The notes under the pieces were generated by a model. That model was not told where the DNA came from. It ran no database searches and worked only from the letters and a program-made list of their open reading frames with translations. A stretch of 64,000 nucleotides of DNA, taken from assembly GCA_009773005.1 (NCBI GenBank), contig WOUT01000005.1, positions 1 through 64,000 on the forward strand, read 5' to 3'. Position 1 is the stretch's first letter. Each line of letters starts with the position of its first letter. Of the stretch, positions 10,271-19,016 are shown piece by piece. Source of the DNA: Chloroflexota bacterium. Its GTDB lineage: Bacteria; Chloroflexota; Anaerolineae; Anaerolineales; Anaerolineaceae. The translations under genes and the position numbers were made by a program.

Positions 10271-10956
10271 TTTACACTCGCGCCGGTCCCGGGCGAGGCG
10301 AACTATGTGTATGACGGCGACGGTAACCTCGTTAACTCAACTATTGGCGACGTCGTTACGTATTACGTTGGTTCATATTATGAAAAGAAAGTGGTCGGAA
10401 CGACCCAGGTCGAAAGAAAATACTACACTGTTGGCACGACCAGAATTGCGATGAGACAGAACGGTGTATTAACCTGGCTGCTGGGGCGAGTGCTGCGGAA
10501 GCTACAGCTGCTGGGGTGACAACTGCTAGTGTCGCCCAAACCGCAAATATTGCTTGCAATGGAGATATGTGTGCAGGCGAAGTTAAAGATGCTAGCGTTG
10601 CAATTCCAAAATTAATACCCGCTACTCAAAATTTGGTGAGTAATACAATTACTACTGCTCAGAACGTTGGTGTCCCTGTGCAGAAAGGAATAACAGCAAT
10701 CGGGAACCGTGCTGATACATTATGGGTTTCTCAGAATTTACCTGGAGTTAGGACTTTAGTTAATGTCCAGAATTGGACCCCAAAAATGAACATTCGATGG
10801 TTGGATAGCGCGTTGCGTCGAGGAGATGAAATATGGAAGGTTACAGATCCAAAAGTATGGATAGAATTCAATAAAAGGTCTTTTTATTTTCAAGAAATAA
10901 GATACATAGACTATATTGGTAAGGGTAAAATTATAGATATGCTCCTAAAGAAATAA
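10271..10956 (+). pseudogene. Decayed RHS fragment fused to a third C-terminal domain
   Basis: From about 10271 to 10480 one frame encodes an RHS core piece (PVPGEANYVYDGDGN, TTRIAMRQNGVLTWLL) that matches 6030-6240 of the large gene. At about 10480 homology stops and the reading continues in another frame with AAGASAAEATAAGVTTASVAQT, the alanine-rich region that often opens RHS C-terminal domains. It then continues to KKIIDMLLKK-like AT-rich sequence ending at 10956. The core end (YTGQR to PSGH) that should lie between them is missing, so an internal deletion joined the two parts, possibly at the repeated GCTGCTGGGG bases. The domain after 10516 (residues with WLDSALRRGDEIW) has no function I recognise. 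Confidence 0.6.
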
Positions 10957-10964
10957 GGACAAAA

Positions 10965-11570
10965 ATGGACAATGATTTGGAACAATTGTTTTGCGAAATG
11001 GTACCAGTCAGATATGATTTTTTAATCAAAGAGTTCGGTTTTTCTTTTTATCAAGACCATACTTGGCGATTTAGAGCCGAGTCACCCAATTGTCGTATTG
11101 TAATGGAATATGAAAAAAATCACTCTGCTTGCTGGATCGAAAGAATTGACGATGGCAGTGCTGGGACAGAAATGTATCATGGGATTAATGTGAAGTTGAT
11201 TGCAGAATGTAAAGGATACGATAGTCTTGCATCTGGTCCCCAATTTCGCTCAAGTAGGGAGACCATTGAAAGGGAGATTGATGAATATACAATGTTACTT
11301 AAGGAGTATTGTGTAAACTTCCTTAGAGGCGATTTCTCGGAGTGGGCTTTAATTGTCACTTGTCTAAAATTTCAGAATGATAGTAGAGAAAGAAAAGAAA
11401 ACCTCATTGTGCAAGCACGTTTACACAAAGAAATAAGAGAGAAAGCTGAATCTGCCTGGAAAAATAAGGATTTTGCACAAGTAGTTACCCTTTACACCAG
11501 TATTTTTGATTTCTTGTCCCCTACTGAGAAAAAGAAAGTTGAATATGCTAAGAAGCAATTACATCAGTAA
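10965..11570 (+). CDS. Hypothetical protein, possible immunity partner of the third RHS remnant
   Basis: This 201-residue soluble protein starts 8 bp after the decayed third RHS end, with AAGGACAAAA upstream. It lacks a signal peptide or membrane segment. The N-terminal two thirds are mixed alpha/beta in character. The C-terminus (residues about 150-200) is Lys/Glu-rich and helical and could form a TPR-like hairpin. Position directly after a toxin-like end is the only pointer to an immunity role. If its toxin partner is dead, the gene could still protect against kin carrying the intact toxin. Confidence 0.45.
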   Translation: MDNDLEQLFCEMVPVRYDFLIKEFGFSFYQDHTWRFRAESPNCRIVMEYEKNHSACWIERIDDGSAGTEMYHGINVKLIAECKGYDSLASGPQFRSSRETIEREIDEYTMLLKEYCVNFLRGDFSEWALIVTCLKFQNDSRERKENLIVQARLHKEIREKAESAWKNKDFAQVVTLYTSIFDFLSPTEKKKVEYAKKQLHQ

Positions 11571-11696
11571 TTGGCACGAATAATGTTTTAGAAGGATGTT
11601 GTGTTTATCGAGTAAAGAAATACCCATAAATAGACAACCTTTACTTAGTTGTGATTTCTAGTCTGCCCCGAGATTATCATGGGATGAAATGGCGTA

Positions 11697-11813
11697 TTTC
11701 TGGTCACCGGAAATTGCGACACCCTGGGCGATACGCTCAAGACCTGGGTCTTCACCTATGATGGTGATGGTCGCGGTCTTCGCACTCCCTCGCGCTGCTC
11801 GGGGACGCAAAGA
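11697..11813 (+). pseudogene. RHS repeat remnant
   Basis: Read from the ACC at 11697, the frame gives GNCDTLGDTLKTWVFTYDGDG, which contains the YDGDG motif of RHS repeats, then degenerates into unrelated sequence and a stop. No start or continuation exists on either side. It marks the downstream limit of RHS-derived DNA. Confidence 0.55.
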
Positions 11814-11872
11814 TATCAGAAATGGTTTTTTTTGTTTTAAGGCGATAATTTTCTTTACCTATTGTACTGGTG

Positions 11873-11878
11873 TATAAT
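11873..11878 (+). promoter_or_regulatory. Possible -10 box of the lysC-asd-thrC-thrB operon
   Basis: A perfect TATAAT lies 140 bp before the aspartate kinase start. The region about 17 bp upstream is only T-rich and gives no good -35 match, so the assignment is tentative. Confidence 0.35.
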
Positions 11879-12018
11879 CCACATAATAAATCCGTGTTGG
11901 GTCTTCGTATCACTCAAACGGTTAAACCCAAAACGAAAACTAAATTCAATTACATACAAAATACCGACAAGTAATGTTCCGACACGAGCTCAGCGCTGGA
12001 GTGCATGGAGGTTTATTC

Positions 12019-13464
12019 ATGACATCAACACTTTCTCCAATAATAAACCAAACATTGGTTTTGAAGTTTGGCGGCACTTCAGTGGGCACAGCTGACGCCA
12101 TGCGCCAGGTTGTATCCATTATAAAAATTGAAAAACAACAATGGAAAAACATTGTCGTAGTGACATCGGCCTTGAGCGGGGTTACTGACACTTTGTTAAA
12201 GATGGCATCATATCTTACTGCAGACCAATCAGGAATCCTTGAGGAATCGGCTAACGATTTGATCCGCCGGCACGACGAGATTGCTAAGAGTCTGATCTAT
12301 GATGAGGTCTTATTTCAAAGCGCTATACAAGAAGTGAACGAAATCATCAAACAAGTTTTAAATCTTTGCCAAGCTATTTCGGTTTTAGGTGAATCTACTC
12401 CACGGGTGATGGATACAATTGCCTCAGCTGGAGAGCGCATGTGCGTCCGCCTGCTCGCAGCTGCTATCCAAACAGCCGGCATCCCAGCTGAAGTGGTAGA
12501 AGCAACACGACTGATCGTAACAGATGATCATTACACTGATGCTCATCCCGATCTCGCAAAGTCAAAACTGATGACATGCGAAGTACTTACCCCGATCCTG
12601 GCTAAAGGAATTGTTCCAGTAATCACCGGTTTTATTGCTTCCACTAAAAATGGCAATATCACAACACTTGGCCGCGGAGGTAGCGACTACTCCGCTGCAC
12701 TAATCGGAGCCGCCCTCCCTGCAGATGACGTCTGGATTTATACCGATGTAAATGGCGTGATGACTGCTGATCCACAACTTGTGCCCGACGCTGCCACAGT
12801 TCCGGTTTGTTCATACCGCGAGATTGCTGAACTGGCTTATTACGGCGCCAAAGTGCTTCACCCTAAAACCATCCGCCCGGTGATAGAAGCCGGAATCGGT
12901 CTGCGTGTCTGTAATACTTTTAACCCTTCCCATCCCGGCACTCGACTGGTTGCGGAATTAAATGCGAGGGATGGAGTAATAAAAGCAATTACTACTGTCC
13001 GCGGGTTGCAATTGGTTACTCTGGAAGGCCGCGGTATGTTGGGTGTTCCAGGTGTCGCTGCCCGTACCTTTGATACGGTTGCAAAACTTGGCACCAGTGT
13101 TCCCTTGATTACACAGGCATCTTCTGAGCAAAGTATTTGTTTTGCTGTTCCTGTTGCAACGGTTAATCGCGTTCTCCAAATGTTAACAACTGCATTCGCA
13201 CATGAAATAGAAAGCCGCGATATTGACCGGGTATGGGCTACTGAAGAAGTTGGCATCGTTTCAGTTGTCGGTGAAGGTATGCGAGCCACCCCTGGGATTG
13301 CAGGCCGGATCTTCACCGCATTAGGAGAGAACGAAGTTAATGTTATCGCTATTGCACAAGGCTCCTCCGAAGTATCTATCAGCCTCGTGATCAAAGCAGA
13401 TTCAATTCAGAAAGCAATACGCGTTTTACATTACTTAATTCAACCACCTAATCCTGCCACATAG
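12019..13464 (+). CDS. lysC: Aspartate kinase
   Basis: Aspartokinase phosphorylates L-aspartate in the first step of lysine, threonine and methionine synthesis. The start at 12019 is chosen because GGAGGT (12007-12012) stands seven bases before it; an upstream ATG at 11974 lacks such a site. The 481-residue protein has the N-terminal LKFGGTSV kinase motif, the RGGSDYSAA substrate/ATP motif and the YTDVNGVMTADP loop. The C-terminal third has two ACT regulatory domains (around residues 325-470), so feedback inhibition by threonine or lysine is likely. There is no fused homoserine dehydrogenase. It is the first gene of a four-gene operon. Confidence 0.92.
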   Translation: MTSTLSPIINQTLVLKFGGTSVGTADAMRQVVSIIKIEKQQWKNIVVVTSALSGVTDTLLKMASYLTADQSGILEESANDLIRRHDEIAKSLIYDEVLFQSAIQEVNEIIKQVLNLCQAISVLGESTPRVMDTIASAGERMCVRLLAAAIQTAGIPAEVVEATRLIVTDDHYTDAHPDLAKSKLMTCEVLTPILAKGIVPVITGFIASTKNGNITTLGRGGSDYSAALIGAALPADDVWIYTDVNGVMTADPQLVPDAATVPVCSYREIAELAYYGAKVLHPKTIRPVIEAGIGLRVCNTFNPSHPGTRLVAELNARDGVIKAITTVRGLQLVTLEGRGMLGVPGVAARTFDTVAKLGTSVPLITQASSEQSICFAVPVATVNRVLQMLTTAFAHEIESRDIDRVWATEEVGIVSVVGEGMRATPGIAGRIFTALGENEVNVIAIAQGSSEVSISLVIKADSIQKAIRVLHYLIQPPNPAT

Positions 13465-13496
13465 CGAGGATTTCAGTTTTTATCGGAGGAATCAAT

Positions 13497-14555
13497 ATGT
13501 CAAGCCGTATTCCAGTCGCGGTTTTAGCTGCCACCGGCAGTGTTGGACAACGTTTCATTCAATTGCTTGATAATCACCCATTTTTCAAAGTTGAAGCTCT
13601 GACTGCGTCCGACCGGACTGTTGGTCAATCGTATGAGCAAGCTTGTCATTGGATCCTCTCTGGGGATATGCCAGACTGGGCACGCAGAATGGTCATCCAA
13701 CCCACCGTCCCGGCTTCAGCTGTGGTTCCCCTTGCTTTTTCCGCTCTCCCTGCAGAGGCTGCTGTCGAAGTCGAACCCGCTTTTGCCCGTGCGGGCACAA
13801 TAGTTTGCTCCAATGCTTCCACCTATCGTACCGTGGTAGATGTGCCCATCCTTTTGCCGGAAGTAAACCCGGATCATGCGGAAATCCTGCCGGTCCAACG
13901 CCGTCAACACGGATGGTCTGGCGGGATTGTTACTAATTCCAACTGTACCAGTACCGGCATTACCATAGCTCTCAAAGCGTTGTACGATGCCTTTGGCGTG
14001 AAGAAAGTTTTCGCCGTATCCATGCAAGCGCTTTCAGGCGCAGGTTACCCGGGTGTTCCTTCAATGGACATTATTGATAACATCATTCCCCTGATCAAAG
14101 GGGAAGAAGAAAAAGTTGAAACTGAACCCTGCAAAATTCTTGGACATGTGGAGGGGAATGTAATTTTGTCTGCTGGTTTTGCCATTTCTGCCCATACAAA
14201 TAGAGTGGCTGTTGTGGACGGCCACTTGGTTTGCCTTTCAATAGAGCTTGGCAAAAAAGGGACTGTTAGTGAAGTAATTCAGGCACTTCGTAATTACCAG
14301 GCGCCTGAAATCAGCCGGAATTTACCCTCTGCTCCAAACCCGGTGATTGCCATCCGTGACGAAGTGGACCGTCCCCAACCCCGCCTCGACCGTTCCACCG
14401 GTAAAGGGATGACCACCGTCGTTGGGCGCGTCCGCCCTGACACGCTGTTTGATATAAAAATGGTAGTTCTCTCACACAATACCATCCGCGGAGCAGCCGG
14501 AGGTTCGATTTATAATGCCGAGCTTCTTGTGAAGCTGGGGTATGTTTCCAAGTAG
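13497..14555 (+). CDS. asd: Aspartate-semialdehyde dehydrogenase
   Basis: This enzyme reduces aspartyl phosphate to aspartate semialdehyde with NADPH. The 352-residue protein starts 32 bp after lysC behind a CGGAGGA site. It shows the N-terminal nucleotide-binding TGSVGQRF motif and the catalytic cysteine in NSNCTSTG (around residue 147). A later LSGAGYPG-type segment and HTNRV match the archaeal/eukaryotic-like branch of the family, which is usually about 350 residues. Order and spacing place it in the threonine operon. Confidence 0.92.
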   Translation: MSSRIPVAVLAATGSVGQRFIQLLDNHPFFKVEALTASDRTVGQSYEQACHWILSGDMPDWARRMVIQPTVPASAVVPLAFSALPAEAAVEVEPAFARAGTIVCSNASTYRTVVDVPILLPEVNPDHAEILPVQRRQHGWSGGIVTNSNCTSTGITIALKALYDAFGVKKVFAVSMQALSGAGYPGVPSMDIIDNIIPLIKGEEEKVETEPCKILGHVEGNVILSAGFAISAHTNRVAVVDGHLVCLSIELGKKGTVSEVIQALRNYQAPEISRNLPSAPNPVIAIRDEVDRPQPRLDRSTGKGMTTVVGRVRPDTLFDIKMVVLSHNTIRGAAGGSIYNAELLVKLGYVSK

Positions 14556-14564
14556 AAGGTCATT

Positions 14565-15629
14565 ATGACTATTTATTCCGGTGTTCTTGAAACCTATCGT
14601 CCATATCTGGACATCCCTGCGCACACGCGCACTGTCACCCTTCTGGAGGGAAATACTCCCTTAATCCCCCTTCCTCGTTTGGCCAAAACTCTTGGCGGCG
14701 GGTTTGAGCTCTTTGTAAAATTTGAAGGGTTGAATCCGACTGGATCCTTTAAAGATCGCGGAATGACAGTTGCGATCAGCGAAGCTTTTGGCAGAGGCGC
14801 AAAATCGGTCATCTGTGCATCGACAGGCAATACAGCTGCATCAGCAGCTGCTTATGCTTCACGCGCAAACATGCGTTCGATCGTGATCATTCCCGCAGGT
14901 AAGGTTGCTGCGGGTAAACTTGCTGGCGCGGTGGCGTATGGGGCTGAAGTAATCCAGATCGATGGGTCATTTGATGACGCGCTAAATTTGGTCGTCGCAA
15001 TTTCTGAACGACACCCGATTGCTCTGGTAAACTCTCTCAACCCATATCGTCTGGAAGGGCAAAAAACAGCTGCCTTTGAAATCTGTGAAGTCCTCGGCAC
15101 TTCACCTGATTGGTTAGCCCTGCCTGTTGGCAATGCAGGCAACATCACTGCCTATTGGATGGGTTTCAAGCAGCTTAATGATCGAGAAGCAACTGGTTTG
15201 CCCCAGATCCTTGGGGTTCAAGCGGAAGGGGCAGCGCCCCTCGTCCTGGGTCATCCTGTCGAACATCCAGAAACTGTGGCAACTGCAATTCGCATCGGTC
15301 GCCCGGCTCGGGCAGAACAGGCGCTTGCAGCCGCCGAAGAATCCAAAGGACGCATTATCGCTGTCAGTGATGGTGAAATCTTAAGCATGCAAAAATTATT
15401 GGCAGCCAACGGGGTTTGGGTCGAGCCTGCCTCGGCAGCCGGGTTGGCTGGATTAGCACATGAACTGGAGCATGATCTAATCAATTTAAAAGGAAAACGG
15501 GTTACTGCAGTATGCACCGGTCACGGTCTGAAAGATCCCGATATCATCACCCGTGAAATGGCTAAACCCCATGTTTTACCCGCTGAAATGAACGCCCTCG
15601 AAGATTACCTGGTGCAGGAAAGGGAATAA
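14565..15629 (+). CDS. thrC: Threonine synthase
   Basis: PLP-dependent threonine synthase converts O-phosphohomoserine to threonine. The 354-residue protein begins 9 bp after asd. It has the LEGNTPL start motif, the PLP lysine in PTGSFKDRG (about residue 66) and the GNTAASAAAYA phosphate-loop region. Its length fits the short class II-type synthases common in Gram-positive bacteria and Chloroflexota. The next gene, homoserine kinase, starts directly at the stop codon, so the two are translationally coupled. Confidence 0.92.
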   Translation: MTIYSGVLETYRPYLDIPAHTRTVTLLEGNTPLIPLPRLAKTLGGGFELFVKFEGLNPTGSFKDRGMTVAISEAFGRGAKSVICASTGNTAASAAAYASRANMRSIVIIPAGKVAAGKLAGAVAYGAEVIQIDGSFDDALNLVVAISERHPIALVNSLNPYRLEGQKTAAFEICEVLGTSPDWLALPVGNAGNITAYWMGFKQLNDREATGLPQILGVQAEGAAPLVLGHPVEHPETVATAIRIGRPARAEQALAAAEESKGRIIAVSDGEILSMQKLLAANGVWVEPASAAGLAGLAHELEHDLINLKGKRVTAVCTGHGLKDPDIITREMAKPHVLPAEMNALEDYLVQERE

Positions 15630-16538
15630 ATGCGATTCCGTGTGCGAGTGCCTGCCACAACAGCAAACCTCGGACCGGGGTTTGATTGTCTGGGACTGGC
15701 TCTTGATCTGTGGAATGAACTTGAGGTTGAGACCACTGGAAATCACTTGCAAATCCTAGTTGAGGGCGAAGGCCAATCCGTTCTGCCGACAAACAAAACA
15801 AATGCGATCGTTAAGGCAATGGAGATTTATGCCCACCAGCACTGTAAAACCCTTCCTGCCGGGATCCAAATCCGTTGCAAGAACAATATTCCACTGGGAT
15901 CAGGCCTCGGTTCCAGTTCAGCCGCTGTCGTCGCCGGGATCCTTGCTGCCGCTGCCTTGCTCAAGATTCCTGAAAACAAGCAAGACCTTTTGGAATGTGC
16001 AACACAAATTGAAGGACATCCTGATAATGTAGCTCCCTGCCTCCTGGGCGGTTTAATCTCCTCGTTTGTGGATAACAATAAAGTCATATCAAGAAGAATT
16101 CCAATCGCCCCCCTCATACTACTGATTGTCACCCCTAACTTCAGTTTTCCCACCAGCCAGGCGCGCGCTGCTTTGCCAGTTGAAGTACCCCATAAAGATG
16201 CTGTTTTTAATCTCAGCCGGGTTGTGTTACTGACCGAAGCGCTGAGAAATGGTGATGTTGATCTTTTATCGCTAGCCATGCTAGATCAGATCCATCAGCC
16301 TTATCGAATTCCCTTGATCCCGGGGGCGACAGCTGCCATTATAGCCGGTCGAAAAGCTGGAGCTGCTGCGGTCGTCCTCTCTGGCGCCGGGCCCAGTCTT
16401 TTGGCAGTTTTGAGAAATCAATCTGAACTCCAGGACGTCGCTGCTGTCATGGTAGATGCGTTTGAGCGCGCTGGTTTGACCGCCCGCGTATTTAATCCAC
16501 CTTTCTCTAATAAAGGGGCATCAGTCATAGAAGTTTAA
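15630..16538 (+). CDS. thrB: Homoserine kinase
   Basis: A GHMP-family kinase that phosphorylates homoserine, supplying the substrate for the preceding threonine synthase. The 302-residue sequence has the N-terminal VPATTANLGPGFDCLG motif, the ATP-binding PLGSGLGSSSAA loop (about residues 88-99) and the C-terminal LSGAGPSL motif. Its ATG follows the thrC stop with no gap. Homoserine dehydrogenase, needed between Asd and ThrB, is absent from this operon and must be encoded elsewhere. Confidence 0.92.
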   Translation: MRFRVRVPATTANLGPGFDCLGLALDLWNELEVETTGNHLQILVEGEGQSVLPTNKTNAIVKAMEIYAHQHCKTLPAGIQIRCKNNIPLGSGLGSSSAAVVAGILAAAALLKIPENKQDLLECATQIEGHPDNVAPCLLGGLISSFVDNNKVISRRIPIAPLILLIVTPNFSFPTSQARAALPVEVPHKDAVFNLSRVVLLTEALRNGDVDLLSLAMLDQIHQPYRIPLIPGATAAIIAGRKAGAAAVVLSGAGPSLLAVLRNQSELQDVAAVMVDAFERAGLTARVFNPPFSNKGASVIEV

Positions 16539-16593
16539 TTTTTAGATATGCCATTCTTAATTAATTGCATTTACTGGTTAAATTCAGCCAAAT

Positions 16594-16636
16594 AAAAAAA
16601 GAATCCCTCTTTTGAAAAAAAATCGAGGAGGGATTC
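16594..16636 (-). terminator. Rho-independent terminator for the leftward sugar-epimerase transcript
   Basis: The arms GAATCCCTC (16601-16609) and GAGGGATTC (16628-16636) are perfectly complementary. Read leftward, the hairpin is followed by a run of seven T residues. It lies just after the stop of the minus-strand gene at 16652. In the rightward direction there is no T-run, so it mainly serves the minus strand. Confidence 0.75.
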
Positions 16637-16651
16637 ATCAGTGTCTACAAC

Positions 16652-17614
16652 TTAAGCCCAGAACATTTCTCCAGGTGTCTCCACGGTAACAACCTCTCTC
16701 AAGGCAGATAATCCCTTTTTCACACCTTCATCAAATGACATCATGCCATCTTCGTGCTCAAGCGAAATTGCGTGGTCGTAGCCAACCATGCGCAAGGCGG
16801 AAACGATATCCTTCCACACTTTGAGATCATGCCCATATCCAATCGTACGGAAAGTCCAGGATCGATGAGAAATATCTGTATATGTCTTATGGTCATTACA
16901 CCCATTAACTGCCACATTGTATGGGTCAACGAAACAATCCTTGCCGTGCACATGCACGATCGCATCACCCAGTTTACGTATCGCTGAAACCGGGTCAACC
17001 CCGTTCCAGAACAAGTGGCTGGGATCAAAATTGCAGCCCATTGCCGGTCCGCAGGCTTCACGCATGCGCAGCATCGTCTCAACATTGTAGATGAGCATTC
17101 CGGGGTGCATTTCCACCCCAATCTTCACTTTGTGATCTTGAGCGAATTTGGCTGCACCACGCCAGTAAGGAATGGCAACCTTGTTCCACTGATAATCCAG
17201 AATTTCAAGAAAATGCGGCGGCCATGGACAGGTGACCCAGTTCGGCATCGTATCCACCGGCGAACCTGACGGCAAACCGGAAAGAACATTCACAACCGGA
17301 ACTCCGCACATTTCAGCCAATTTGACTGTCTTACGAAACACATGGTCAGAAGCCGCGGCTATTATCTTGTCCGGGCCAATCGGATCCCAATGGCAACTGA
17401 AAGCGCTGATGACCATTCCGCGCGTCTCGACGGCTTTCAAATAGGCTTTGAGTTTTTCTGCACTCTCCAATAGCGCGTCCAGATTGCAATGGTGAGCGCC
17501 GGGTAAACCGCCCGTCCCAATTTCAACTGCAGTCGCACCGAAAGACATTATCTTGTCCAGTGCTTTTTCGTAAGGAAGCTGCTGAAAAATTACCGAGAAT
17601 ACTCCGATTCGCAT
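16652..17614 (-). CDS. Sugar phosphate isomerase/epimerase family TIM-barrel protein
   Basis: The 320-residue protein belongs to the xylose-isomerase-like TIM-barrel superfamily, whose members isomerise, epimerise or cleave sugars and keto-sugars with a divalent metal. Metal-ligand motifs are visible: GVEMHPGML, CNFDPSHLFW, HVHGKD and SLEHEDG. The motif order is the same as in the protein at 43751 (EPHPNELVYNVET, FDPANL, HVHAKD, YEHED), so these are paralogues at opposite ends of the island. AGGAGG precedes the ATG. It is the last gene of a leftward unit with the Gfo/Idh/MocA gene upstream, a pairing often seen in keto-glycoside or inositol breakdown. The substrate is unknown. Confidence 0.82.
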   Translation of the reverse strand: MRIGVFSVIFQQLPYEKALDKIMSFGATAVEIGTGGLPGAHHCNLDALLESAEKLKAYLKAVETRGMVISAFSCHWDPIGPDKIIAAASDHVFRKTVKLAEMCGVPVVNVLSGLPSGSPVDTMPNWVTCPWPPHFLEILDYQWNKVAIPYWRGAAKFAQDHKVKIGVEMHPGMLIYNVETMLRMREACGPAMGCNFDPSHLFWNGVDPVSAIRKLGDAIVHVHGKDCFVDPYNVAVNGCNDHKTYTDISHRSWTFRTIGYGHDLKVWKDIVSALRMVGYDHAISLEHEDGMMSFDEGVKKGLSALREVVTVETPGEMFWA

Positions 17615-17666
17615 ATTTTCCTCCTAATAAAATCCTGGCCAGAAAGTCGTGATATTAATTTGCAGT

Positions 17667-18830
17667 TTACTGTTTTTCAATCTCGGATACTTTTACCCAA
17701 CGTTTTTCAAGCGCCGATCGCCGGATCGCATCACAGAGTTGCATTTCATGATGTCCGTCTTCGAAGGTGGCGAATTTTCCGGTTTCAGGCATTTTACCGG
17801 ATGCTATAGCCCCGTAAAATTGACTGAAAACCTGTACAAACGTGTCGGGATAACCTTCTGCATGTCCACCAGGGAACCCGGTGAGAGCGCGCGCTTCCGG
17901 GTAGAAAAGGGACGGATCTTTTGATAATAATTGATTCGGCTGATCGCGATAGCCGATCCAGAGTTCATTGGGATTTTCCTGATCCCAACGGATTGCAGAT
18001 TTTGATCCACTGATCTCAAACCAGAAGAAGTTCTTTCTGCCTGCACTCACCTGCGATAGGCTTACATTCCCTAGAGCACCATTTTCGAAACGGAAGAGGA
18101 TTACTGCCACATCTTCGGTCTTTATGGAAACTTCGTTGGTTGAGAGATTCTTTTCAAGCTTCCCTGCATAGGTTGCGATCTCAAAAGTCGGTTGAAGGCG
18201 GATGGGGTGGATAGTTGAGAAATCAGCCATAACCTCAGTGATCTTTAACCCGGTCAAATAAGTCACCATATCCATCCAATGAGTACCGATGTCCGCTACA
18301 ACACGCAGATTACCACCCTGTTGAGGCTCCAAGCGCCAGTTCCAGTCTGATTTCAGGAACAACCAGTCCTGCAGATACGCGCCATGGATCAGATATGGAA
18401 TTCCCAATTCACCAGCAGCGATCCTTGCACGGGCTTCCTGGCAGATTGGATAAAATCGAAGGTTGTAATTTACAGCGGTCACGAGGTCTTTTTCCTTGGC
18501 AAGATCGGCTAACTCGCGCGACTCAATCATGGTCATGGCCAAAGGTTTTTCACATAAAACATGTTTGCCTGAAATAAGCGCTTTTTTTGCCTGGCTAAAA
18601 TGAAGGTTGTTTGGCGTACAAAGGTGAACAGCTTGAACTTCCGGATCCTCGATCGCTTCGTCAGAGTTTCTATACCACTTGGGAATCGATAATTCAGATG
18701 CAGCTGATTTTGCTTCATCCTCACTAATGCCAGCAACCCCATACACCTCAATGCCCAATCTTCTCAAAGAATGAATGTGGGTTCGACCCATGAATCCCAA
18801 TCCAATGACAGCAACCTTAGGATATTTCAT
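17667..18830 (-). CDS. Gfo/Idh/MocA family NAD(P)-dependent oxidoreductase
   Basis: The 387-residue protein has the N-terminal Rossmann motif (VAVIGLGFMGRTH), the family lysine in CEKPLAMT (about residue 95) and the DIGTHWMDM segment that carries the usual catalytic Asp/His. These enzymes oxidise sugars, inositols or glycosides at a hydroxyl group. GGAGGT stands before the ATG and the epimerase-like gene at 16652 follows 52 bp downstream, indicating one transcript. The unit probably has its own promoter at 18922-18951. The substrate cannot be assigned. Confidence 0.85.
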   Translation of the reverse strand: MKYPKVAVIGLGFMGRTHIHSLRRLGIEVYGVAGISEDEAKSAASELSIPKWYRNSDEAIEDPEVQAVHLCTPNNLHFSQAKKALISGKHVLCEKPLAMTMIESRELADLAKEKDLVTAVNYNLRFYPICQEARARIAAGELGIPYLIHGAYLQDWLFLKSDWNWRLEPQQGGNLRVVADIGTHWMDMVTYLTGLKITEVMADFSTIHPIRLQPTFEIATYAGKLEKNLSTNEVSIKTEDVAVILFRFENGALGNVSLSQVSAGRKNFFWFEISGSKSAIRWDQENPNELWIGYRDQPNQLLSKDPSLFYPEARALTGFPGGHAEGYPDTFVQVFSQFYGAIASGKMPETGKFATFEDGHHEMQLCDAIRRSALEKRWVKVSEIEKQ

Positions 18831-18921
18831 GTTACCTCCGAAGACTTAAAAAAATAGAGAAGCGTGTCTCTTATTACTAATGAAACCTGTATTTTTATAC
18901 TGCTTGACTAAAAAACACTAA

Positions 18922-18951
18922 ATCCTAGTTGTACGGTTAGCATATTGTCAA
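18922..18951 (-). promoter_or_regulatory. Predicted sigma-A type promoter for the 17667/16652 unit
   Basis: On the minus strand TTGACA (18951-18946) is followed after 18 bp by TAGGAT (18927-18922), about 90 bp before the dehydrogenase start. A partly symmetric TGTTATCAAATAATTGACA sequence lies just upstream of the -35 box and is a weak relative of the island operator described at 32313. Confidence 0.5.
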
Positions 18952-18977
18952 GTAATGTTATCAAATAATTGACACAA

Positions 18978-19008
18978 ATGGGAATGGCGCTCTCGCAACC
19001 ATTCCCAT
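18978..19008 (-). terminator. Hairpin terminator after the 19017 gene
   Basis: Perfect arms ATGGGAATGG (18978-18987) and CCATTCCCAT (18999-19008) enclose an 11-base loop. The hairpin lies 8 bp past the stop of the gene at 19017 and is followed leftward by a moderately T-rich stretch. It separates two leftward transcription units. Confidence 0.6.
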
Positions 19009-19016
19009 TATGAGGA

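Larger units (their letters stand above)
11571..12018 (+). other. Intergenic region with an RHS scrap and the leader of the threonine operon
   Basis: The first part is AT-rich DNA containing an RHS remnant (11697-11813). The second part, from about 11,840, is the probable promoter and a 140-bp leader in front of aspartate kinase. I see no T-box motif or leader peptide rich in Thr/Lys codons. Confidence 0.5.

Noticed and set aside
11879-12018. T-box or threonine/lysine attenuator in the lysC leader
   Set aside because: No conserved T-box sequence, terminator/antiterminator pair or Thr/Lys-rich leader peptide was found.
12858-13394. 178-codon minus-strand frame opposite aspartate kinase
   Set aside because: It is antisense to conserved aspartokinase coding sequence and has no features of its own.
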